In this document: piece by piece, positions 14,110 to 18,119 of the stretch
How positions within the stretch are numbered: position 1 is the stretch's first letter
Layout: the number at the start of each line of letters is the position of its first letter
IMG/VR virus record: IMGVR_UViG_3300042330_000100
Span: 1 to 26,965 of that record
Source of the DNA: a virus
Strand: one strand, 5' to 3'
Length of the DNA stretch: 26,965 bases
The notes under the pieces: generated by a model
Databases searched by the model: none
The model's input: only the letters and a program-made list of their open reading frames with translations
Told to the model about the DNA's origin: nothing
Position numbers and translations under genes: made by a program

Positions 14110-14294
14110 TGGATAATGAAGTCGAAGTTGGTTTTCCAAGAGTCGCCCAGGCGATTGTAGGTGTCGTGCTTGATCTTCCAGAGTCGAGGATTGCGAGTCG
14201 TCCCTGTGTGACGGCAGCGGATCCTGACATCAATGTCCTGGATGGCGACGTTCCTTAGCCGGTGGTCTTCCGGCAGTTCGTGCAGGTGTTTCAT
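14106..14294 (-). CDS. Hypothetical 62-aa basic protein
   Basis: A small, basic protein (MKHLHELPEDHRLRNVAIQDIDVRIRCRHTGTTRNPRLWKIKHDTYNRLGDSWKTNFDFIIQ in short segments) coupled by ATGA overlaps at both ends. It has several His and Arg residues and one Cys, and no membrane segment or recognised motif. It is part of a run of five small ORFs between the resolvase and the SSB-like gene whose lower GC suggests separate acquisition. Such runs in phages often hold anti-host or accessory proteins; nothing in the sequence shows this here. Confidence 0.65.
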   Translation of the reverse strand: MKHLHELPEDHRLRNVAIQDIDVRIRCRHTGTTRNPRLWKIKHDTYNRLGDSWKTNFDFIIQ

Positions 14295-14554
14295 TTCAGT
14301 CTCACTTCCTCTAATATGTTCAACATACCAATTGCGACCATACCGTTTGAACCATCGCGAAAGAACCTGCTGCTTGCTCTGCTGATGATGTCCTCCAGCC
14401 GCTTGATGCGCTCATTGGACGCGTTGAGTTCGCGTTCGAGCTGGCGGCTCCAATCCAAAACTTCATCGACTGATGTTGGATCAAACTCCAATTCGGCATC
14501 CGTCCTCGGTGTATCGCTGATCATTTTCGTGGCGTCAGGAATATGATCGCTCAC
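14291..14554 (-). CDS. Hypothetical 87-aa coiled-coil protein
   Basis: It starts with GTG at 14554, overlapping the previous stop (GTGA). Residues 1-15 contain MISDTPRTDAE, a motif common at the start of short phage proteins of unknown function, and residues ~30-60 form a likely coiled coil (VLDWSRQLERELNASNERIKRLEDII). The C-terminus (FFRDGSNGMVAIGMLNILEEVRLK) is helical. The 'SDTPRTD ... ARxLERELN' arrangement is frequent in phage hypothetical proteins that I know, but no role is established. Lower GC than neighbouring replication genes. Confidence 0.7.
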   Translation of the reverse strand: MSDHIPDATKMISDTPRTDAELEFDPTSVDEVLDWSRQLERELNASNERIKRLEDIISRASSRFFRDGSNGMVAIGMLNILEEVRLK

Positions 14555-14760
14555 TTGACGCCCTCTCTCGCTTTGAGCATTGCGTCGGCTAGTTGATAGG
14601 TGGCTTTGGAAATAGCATTAACATCCCAAGACTCGTATACTTTCCACGCTACTGGCAACGCCGCCGCCGCGAAGTAGTCGCGCAGGGTCATGCCATCGTT
14701 GTGCTGTACTCCGACTGGTGTTGGAAACGCTGGTCCTCCGTCGTTGATTGGTGCGCTCAT
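14551..14760 (-). CDS. Small phage protein of the 'MSAPINDGGPAFP' type (69 aa)
   Basis: The start ATG at 14760 overlaps the upstream stop (ATGA); upstream in-frame sequence to 14970 is the shadow of neighbouring genes. The 69 aa read MSAPINDGGPAFPTP ... GMTLRDYFAAAALP ... YQLADAMLKAREG. This NDGGxAFP ... GMTLRDYFAAxAL ... AYxxADAMLxAR pattern belongs to a very widespread small phage protein of unknown function that I recognise from many tailed phage genomes. It is a reliable phage marker. Coupled with neighbours in the small-gene run. Confidence 0.88.
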   Translation of the reverse strand: MSAPINDGGPAFPTPVGVQHNDGMTLRDYFAAAALPVAWKVYESWDVNAISKATYQLADAMLKAREGVK

Positions 14761-14954
14761 TTCGCCTCCTTCACTTGTTGCATTTGAACAAAGTCCAGTC
14801 GGTTTTCCTCGTTGATTGCGATACCCCAGCCGTTGCGACGGCATGATAGCTCGATTGCGCTCAAGACTTCGTTCATAACTTTGTCGGGCAGATAGATAGA
14901 AAGAAGCCCTTTGAAGGTGAGGCGATACTGCTCTTTGTCTTCTTTTTTGCTCAC
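14757..14954 (-). CDS. Hypothetical 65-aa protein
   Basis: It starts with GTG at 14954, overlapping the resolvase stop (GTGA), and reads MSKKEDKEQYRLTFKGLLSIYL ... SAIELSCRRNGWGIAI. The LTFKGLLSIYLPDKVMNEVLSAI segment is likely one helix-turn-helix-sized unit. It has a single Cys (residue 38) and no recognised motif. The larger frame to 15143 overlaps the resolvase and is a shadow. Coupled at both ends. Confidence 0.68.
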   Translation of the reverse strand: MSKKEDKEQYRLTFKGLLSIYLPDKVMNEVLSAIELSCRRNGWGIAINEENRLDFVQMQQVKEAK

Positions 14955-15406
14955 TTGACGCCCTCCGCAATCAGAGCGTGCTCCAACAAAAGCACCGCAT
15001 CTGCCGTCTTTAGAGTGATGTGGAGTGAAGGCTGCCGTTGCTGCGCCAGGCCCTTTAGATGGCCCTTCCAGCGCGTTCCATGCGTCTTGCTGGTGCCTGC
15101 ACCCAGAGTCCGCTGCCACCGCTGTGGTGTCACCTCGATGCACCTGGTGTTCATGCTGGCGATGAGGCCATGCAGGAACCCTACGTTGCGCCCGAAGTTG
15201 AACATGGCGCTGCCTGGTGCCCCTTTGCCGCCGATGTAGCCGCCGACCTTCTCGATGTAGACCACGTCCGACTGGGACAGGAAGTTGACCAGGACATCTC
15301 GGATGTCCCTGTCGGTCGTCGGCATGGGCTCCAGTGTGACCCGGTTGCCGGCGTAGTGCGCCAGGCCGCCGGACAGGCCAGGGTCGATGGCTAAGATTCG
15401 TTTCAT
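14951..15406 (-). CDS. RuvC-like Holliday junction resolvase
   Basis: The 151-aa product has the RuvC/RNase-H fold acidic residues: Asp8 in ILAIDPGLSGG, Glu52 in VVYIEKVGG and Asp136 in LKTADAVLLLEHAL. A conserved middle MFNFGRNVGFLHGLI and VTPQRWQRTLG also match phage RuvC-like enzymes. Length is somewhat shorter than E. coli RuvC (173). Such enzymes cut branched DNA, either resolving recombination intermediates or debranching before packaging. The ATG overlaps the stop of the RHH gene (ATGA). It fits a replication-recombination group with the SSB-like and exonuclease genes. Confidence 0.92.
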   Translation of the reverse strand: MKRILAIDPGLSGGLAHYAGNRVTLEPMPTTDRDIRDVLVNFLSQSDVVYIEKVGGYIGGKGAPGSAMFNFGRNVGFLHGLIASMNTRCIEVTPQRWQRTLGAGTSKTHGTRWKGHLKGLAQQRQPSLHITLKTADAVLLLEHALIAEGVK

Positions 15407-15540
15407 CGGGCGGCCTTCTTTAGCAAGGCCAGGATAGCATGGTCGGCCACCGCCTGGATCTTGAGGCCGTTGGCGAGGCAGTAGGCTCGCAGTTTTTGGT
15501 GGGTGGTTGGTGTCACGTTGATGGTCTTTGGCTTGGTCAT
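15403..15540 (-). CDS. Ribbon-helix-helix-like small DNA-binding protein (45 aa)
   Basis: A 45-aa ORF starting at ATG 15540 and ending at TGA 15403, overlapping both neighbours by ATGA. It reads MTKPKTINVTPTTHQKL ... GLKIQAVADHAIL. The short strand TINVTP followed by two helices (THQKLRAYCLANG and QAVADHAILALLKKA) is the MetJ/Arc ribbon-helix-helix pattern. Such proteins dimerise and bind operators with the strand pair. It is likely an early operon autoregulator or a DNA-bending accessory. Confidence 0.75.
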   Translation of the reverse strand: MTKPKTINVTPTTHQKLRAYCLANGLKIQAVADHAILALLKKAAR

Positions 15541-16013
15541 TGTGTTAGCTGCTTGGAGATCTCTTGGCCGAGGCTGGATGATGTCCTGCCCAGGAGGGCT
15601 ACACGATGCGCCATCTTCTCGGTGACGGCCTCATGCCTCTTCCTTTCGCATTCCGACAGCAGGTTAAGGTTCGTCTTGGTGCCCAGGATCACCGAGGCCT
15701 TAAGGCTGTTTACTGCCACGCGGTTCATGCGCTCCATTTCCTCGGCATTGGTGTTGGGAGGCGCGATATGGAAGCCAGCCCCGCGGAAGCCCCGCTGGCT
15801 GAAGTTCATTCCTCGGTGCCGCAGCACCATCCGAATGTTAAAGATTGCCATATTGAATTCCACGGTTCCGATCTTCTCCTCCAGGGCTGCTTCCATCTCC
15901 TCGGTGGTCACGGTCAGGCCATAGGCCAGCCGTTGCTCATTACGTTCGATCCAGTCCTTCCAGAGCGGAAGGCGCCGGACCTCTTCTTCGTTGATCATGT
16001 CTTGTGTTTCCAT
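15537..16013 (-). CDS. Hypothetical 158-aa phage protein
   Basis: It is mostly helical, beginning METQDMINEEEVRRLPLWKDWIERNEQRLAYGLTVTTEEMEAALEEKIG. Met/Arg-rich motifs (MVLRHRGMNFSQRGFRGAGFHIAPP) and a basic second half (SLKASVILGTKTNLNLLSECERKRHEAVTEKMAHR) follow. The second half, with a variable long helix, resembles DNA-binding/nucleic-acid scaffolds in early phage operons, but I do not recognise a family. The ATG lies directly downstream (14 bases) of the hairpin that closes the 16.03-16.22 kb repeat spacer. Translation may therefore be controlled by that structure. The 98-aa frame through the spacer is a product of the repeat. Confidence 0.72.
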   Translation of the reverse strand: METQDMINEEEVRRLPLWKDWIERNEQRLAYGLTVTTEEMEAALEEKIGTVEFNMAIFNIRMVLRHRGMNFSQRGFRGAGFHIAPPNTNAEEMERMNRVAVNSLKASVILGTKTNLNLLSECERKRHEAVTEKMAHRVALLGRTSSSLGQEISKQLTQ

Positions 16014-16027
16014 GTTGTGAAAGTTGC

Positions 16028-16047
16028 CCGGTGTTACCGCACACCGG
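16028..16047 (-). ncRNA. Hairpin 2 of spacer A (8-nt loop), before gene start
   Basis: CCGGTG / CACCGG stem around loop TGCGGTAA on the minus strand, ending 14 bases before the ATG at 16013. Same stem and loop type as 16852-16871. Confidence 0.65.
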
Positions 16048-16123
16048 AAAGCGTTGTTGCCTTACCAAGCCGCGCCGAGCCCGGCCATGCCGCGCCTGGC
16101 CGCGCCCCGCCCTGAAAAATTGT

Positions 16124-16141
16124 CCCGGATACCGCGCCGGG
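16124..16141 (-). ncRNA. Hairpin 1 of spacer A (8-nt loop)
   Basis: CCCGG / CCGGG stem around loop CGCGGTAT on the minus strand. Same place and loop type as the hairpin at 16952-16969, whose stem is CCTGG / CCAGG with loop TACGGCAA. Stem bases differ but pair in both. ACAATTTTTCAG follows in both. Confidence 0.65.
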
Positions 16142-16232
16142 TCGCGTGTTGCCTTACCAAGCCGATCCAGGCCATGCCGAGCCGAGCCCTGCCCTGCCGT
16201 GCCGAGCCGAGCCCTGCCGAGCCTTGAGAAAA

Positions 16233-16808
16233 TCAAACCATCTCGACAGTGAACCTGCCGAACTTCGGTCGCCAGTCGCCCAGGCCGACCAATCCTCCAG
16301 CCTCGCGTGAGGCGTCGATCACTTGCTCCTTTGAGACAACCGATTCGTCAAACTCAATGGTGCAGGTCGCCCACCAACCGGAAGGAACCATGGGCCGGAC
16401 TCGAATGATTCCGAGGTCGACCCGCTTTCGCAGTGTGAATGCCGGGTCGGAGTAAATCTGCTCCTTGGTCTGGCCCATCTTGCGATGGTGAATGACCACC
16501 TCTGCCTCAGATAGCAGCACCGCGGCGTCGAACTTTTTGCCGAGTCGCGCCTTCTTAGCGCCGTCCTTGAGGCACTTCTCGATGTTGTCGCACGGAAGGA
16601 CCATGCCGTTCTCGATGTCTGACCAGTAAAGGCCGGCCTCCCATTCGAGGCGGTCGCGTTCGTCATGATCGCTTGGTGTCATGTTTTTGCTGCCCTTGAC
16701 GGTGATCCGTTTGATCGCCACGACATAAGGGTTTTTGTGATCCACCATGTCGCCGTTGTGCATGATGAGGGGCCGCAGCCCGGTGAGTTTGACTTTGATC
16801 TGCTTCAT
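16233..16808 (-). CDS. Conserved phage protein with RAMP/Cas7-like features (191 aa)
   Basis: It starts MKQIKVKLTGLRPLIMHNGDMVD, with strands followed by NPYVVAIKRI and a helix (DHDERDRLEWEAGLYW). It also has VLPCDNIEKCLKDGAKKARLGKK and the C-terminal Gly-rich segment GGLVGLGDWRPKFGRFTVE (~171-189). The 'LMHN...NP...' start and 'GLGDWRPxFGRF' end define a phage family that I know only as hypothetical. The strand-helix order and Gly-rich loop recall the RRM-fold RAMP/Cas7 proteins, which bind RNA. That resemblance is inference by eye. The gene lies between two structured GGCNN spacers (A and B), with its stop and start attached to them, so an RNA- or DNA-binding partner of these elements is a good hypothesis. 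Confidence 0.72.
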   Translation of the reverse strand: MKQIKVKLTGLRPLIMHNGDMVDHKNPYVVAIKRITVKGSKNMTPSDHDERDRLEWEAGLYWSDIENGMVLPCDNIEKCLKDGAKKARLGKKFDAAVLLSEAEVVIHHRKMGQTKEQIYSDPAFTLRKRVDLGIIRVRPMVPSGWWATCTIEFDESVVSKEQVIDASREAGGLVGLGDWRPKFGRFTVEMV

Positions 16809-16851
16809 GTTGTTTTGCTTTGGTTGCCTTGTTGTTGTTTACCGAAAGTGT

Positions 16852-16871
16852 CCGGTGATACCGCCCACCGG
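16852..16871 (-). ncRNA. Hairpin 2 of spacer B (8-nt loop)
   Basis: CCGGTG / CACCGG stem around loop GGCGGTAT on the minus strand, upstream of the leader of the 191-aa gene. Counterpart of 16028-16047. Confidence 0.65.
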
Positions 16872-16951
16872 CAGGCGTTTTGCCTAGCCGCGCCGCGCCC
16901 GGCTATGCCCCGCCGCGCCTTGCCGCGCCTTGCCTAACCCTGAAAAATTGT

Positions 16952-16969
16952 CCTGGTTGCCGTACCAGG
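16952..16969 (-). ncRNA. Hairpin 1 of spacer B (8-nt loop)
   Basis: CCTGG / CCAGG stem around loop TACGGCAA on the minus strand, followed by ACAATTTTTCAG. Counterpart of 16124-16141; paired bases change together. Confidence 0.65.
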
Positions 16970-17059
16970 TGACGTATTGCCTCGCCCCTCCACGCCTTGC
17001 CCAGCCGGGCCGGGCACTGCCACGCCGTGCCGCGCCTAGCCAAGCCAAGCCTCGGAAAA

Positions 17060-17389
17060 TCATTTGATCACCTTCTGTATCCGGCGCCAGTAAGCCACCG
17101 TCGCAGTCTTGCGGTCGCCAGTCGGGCCTCCATTCCATCTCCTGGCTAACTGCTCGGTGGTGGCTCCGCGGCCGTAGTGGGTCAGGTAGGCCTGGCAGAC
17201 TGCTCGGGCCTGCACCCGGTTGGTCATGTCCTGGTGCCGGTAATGGCTGCCGGTGATCCGGTTGACGTCCAGAACCACACCGCGGTGAATCTGGAGGCAT
17301 CCAATGGCCCGGCCTTGGTCACCGATGGCCATGTCGTTGTTGCTGCTCTCGACCAGCATCAGGGCCGAGATGAGGTTGGTCAGGTTCAT
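17060..17389 (-). CDS. Lytic-transglycosylase-like endolysin (109 aa)
   Basis: The protein begins MNLTNLISALMLVESSNNDMAIGDQGRAIGCLQIH, with the catalytic Glu14 of the SLT/lysozyme-like fold (the 'ES' pair). GDxGxAxGxLQI follows, then a helical middle (VCQAYLTHYGRG) and the C-terminal ARRWNGGPTGDRKTATVAYW found in phage transglycosylase-like proteins. At 109 aa it is a minimal domain with no signal peptide and no cell-wall-binding domain. It probably cleaves peptidoglycan for lysis and would need a holin; none is evident nearby. A virion-associated role is also possible. Start overlaps the zinc-knuckle gene (ATGA). Confidence 0.82.
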   Translation of the reverse strand: MNLTNLISALMLVESSNNDMAIGDQGRAIGCLQIHRGVVLDVNRITGSHYRHQDMTNRVQARAVCQAYLTHYGRGATTEQLARRWNGGPTGDRKTATVAYWRRIQKVIK

Positions 17390-17649
17390 GGCTGGACGTA
17401 GCAGGAGATTCCATCGACCACGATGATGCCGTGGCCGCCGTCGATTATTGCTACCACAGCGCTAGCCTCGGCCTCGATGGCTGTGGCCGGCCGAACGTAC
17501 ATTCCCGACTTGTAGTCGTGCAGGTCGCCGTTGGAATGGTCAAATGCCTGGAAGCAGGGCATCGAGCAGAAGTTGCCCATCTCCCGGTCTTCGGGCAGGG
17601 GGCCTTGGCAGTGGATGCAGGTGGTGGGTTGGAAGAGGATGTTGCTCAT
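17386..17649 (-). CDS. Hypothetical 87-aa protein with Cys pairs (zinc knuckle)
   Basis: The N-terminal half contains CIHC (11-14) and FCSMPCF (Cys28, Cys32), a likely zinc-binding pair resembling C-terminal 'MYM'-type or FCS zinc knuckles. The C-terminal half (AIEAEASAVVAIIDGGHGIIVVDGISCYVQP) is beta-rich. Coupled downstream to the endolysin (ATGA). The leader is A/C-rich (CAACAGCAACACTATG) with the double hairpin 17685-17731 upstream. Zinc knuckles can bind nucleic acids or proteins; no specific role can be given. Confidence 0.75.
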   Translation of the reverse strand: MSNILFQPTTCIHCQGPLPEDREMGNFCSMPCFQAFDHSNGDLHDYKSGMYVRPATAIEAEASAVVAIIDGGHGIIVVDGISCYVQP

Positions 17650-17684
17650 AGTGTTGCTGTTGTTTGCTTTGGTGGTGCTTGTTT

Positions 17685-17731
17685 GCGCGTTGGCCAGTCG
17701 CGCCCCTGGTTGGGTGGTATTCGCCCCACCC
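17685..17731 (-). ncRNA. Paired hairpins in the 96-base spacer before the zinc-knuckle gene
   Basis: On the minus strand GGGTGG / CCACCC (arms 17731-17726 and 17717-17712) enclose an 8-nt loop GGCGAATA, near the loop type seen at 16.0-16.9 kb; the preceding ACGCC is also like spacer B. It is followed by CCAG - GGGCGCGA - CTGG (17709-17694) or alternatively GCGCG / CGCGC (17703-17699 / 17689-17685). The second shares GGGGCGCG, GGCC and AACGCGC with 12680-12703. Confidence 0.5.
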
Positions 17732-17745
17732 GGGCGTAAATTGAA

Positions 17746-17979
17746 TTAGTTCCAATCGGGATGGTTGCTGGTAACAAGAGCCACCCGATCCCATCCGCGG
17801 CAGAGTGCAATGTGACCGCCACCAATGTGAACGTAAGCCGAGTTAACTGCATTTCGCAGAATCTGAGCGGCTTGTTGGCGAGTCAATTCGCCAAGGTCTG
17901 CACCAGTTTTTAAAAGAACGATTGCAGTGCGCTCTTCTGTGGTGGGGGTGTTTTCGTATCGGACGGTGATCTTGCTCAT
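17746..17979 (-). CDS. Hypothetical 77-aa protein, first gene after the early promoter
   Basis: The protein begins MSKITVRYENTPTTEERTAIVLLKTGADLGELTRQQAAQILRNAVNSAYVHIGGG and ends with a mixed beta segment. A helix-rich middle (LTRQQAAQILRNAV) follows a strand pair. I do not recognise a family. It is the first gene downstream of the putative early promoter and dyad near 18.05-18.11 kb, so it would be expressed earliest. First-position early genes in phages often interfere with host functions; that is only a hint here. Confidence 0.72.
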   Translation of the reverse strand: MSKITVRYENTPTTEERTAIVLLKTGADLGELTRQQAAQILRNAVNSAYVHIGGGHIALCRGWDRVALVTSNHPDWN

Positions 17980-18025
17980 GTTTTGCTTTGGTTTGCTGTT
18001 TTTGTTGCCTTCGACGTGATCAAGA

Positions 18026-18038
18026 TGGGCGATGCCCA
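18026..18038 (-). other. Short hairpin in early leader
   Basis: TGGGC / GCCCA (18026-18030 and 18034-18038) around a 3-nt loop, 47 bases before the first early ATG. No T tract follows, so it is not a clear terminator. It may cap the leader RNA or act as a site. Confidence 0.4.
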
Positions 18039-18047
18039 GCCTTTCGT

Positions 18048-18073
18048 CTACAGAGAAAACTGTTTTTCTGTAG
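18048..18073. promoter_or_regulatory. Dyad overlapping the putative early transcription start
   Basis: CTACAGA (18048-18054) and TCTGTAG (18067-18073) are perfect inverted repeats around a 12-base AT-rich centre, extendable by AAAA/TTTT. The dyad begins four bases downstream of the proposed -10 box. It would overlap the transcription start and fits an operator or a 5'-end RNA hairpin. Confidence 0.5.
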
Positions 18074-18077
18074 ATTT

Positions 18078-18107
18078 AAGATAAAACCCAATGTTTGCAG
18101 GGGTCAA
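18078..18107 (-). promoter_or_regulatory. Putative early promoter
   Basis: On the minus strand TTGACC (18107-18102) is followed after 18 bases by TATCTT (18083-18078), a plausible sigma-70-type promoter (-35 match 5/6, -10 match 4/6). It sits in the 135-base gap between the 912-aa tail gene and the first early gene, with the dyad just downstream. A second TTGACC lies 11 bases upstream, in the tandem repeat. It is the only good promoter-like pair I see in a gap. Confidence 0.5.
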
Positions 18108-18119
18108 ACAGGGGTCAAA
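18098..18119. repeat. Tandem 11-bp repeat at the end of the tail gene
   Basis: CAGGGGTCAAA occurs twice in tandem (18098-18108, 18109-18119). The second copy contains the stop codon of the 912-aa gene. Each copy supplies a TTGACC (-35-like) on the minus strand, so it may be a duplicated promoter or binding site. Confidence 0.7.

Larger units (their letters stand above)
16014..16232 (-). repeat. Spacer A: GGCNN pentamer arrays with two hairpins
   Basis: Read on the minus strand, the stop TGA of the 191-aa gene (16235-16233) is followed by TTTTC, then 15 pentamers of the form GGCNN (16223-16149), a 7-nt linker, and hairpin 1 (16141-16124). Next come the motif ACAATTTTTCAG, 11 more pentamers (16111-16057), a 9-nt linker and hairpin 2 (16047-16028). 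The next gene starts 14 bases later. 23 of 26 units begin with exact GGC; the last two bases vary. Two-quartet G-quadruplexes are possible because GG recurs every five bases. Unexplained by coding. Confidence 0.8.
16809..17059 (-). repeat. Spacer B: GGCNN pentamer arrays with two hairpins
   Basis: It has the same architecture as spacer A. After the stop TGA of the endolysin-like gene (17062-17060) come TTTTC, 15 GGCNN units (17051-16977), a 7-nt linker, and hairpin CCTGG / CCAGG (16969-16952). ACAATTTTTCAG, 12 units (16939-16880), an 8-nt linker, hairpin CCGGTG / CACCGG (16871-16852), and a 43-base A/C-rich leader to the ATG at 16808 follow. 23 of 27 units begin with exact GGC. The first array has 75 bases, as in spacer A, although the sequences of the units differ. 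In the opposite sense the plus strand is NNGCC. Confidence 0.8.

Noticed and set aside
15940-16236. 98-aa ORF across spacer A (Arg/Gly/Ala-rich)
   Set aside because: Composition results from the GGCNN repeat, and its second part is an out-of-frame reading of the 158-aa gene.
16014-17059. CRISPR array
   Set aside because: The unit is a 5-bp degenerate pentamer with no repeat/spacer alternation of CRISPR size and no cas operon.
16884-17300. 138-aa ORF across spacer B
   Set aside because: Repeat-derived Arg/Gly/Ala sequence plus an out-of-frame reading of the endolysin-like gene.
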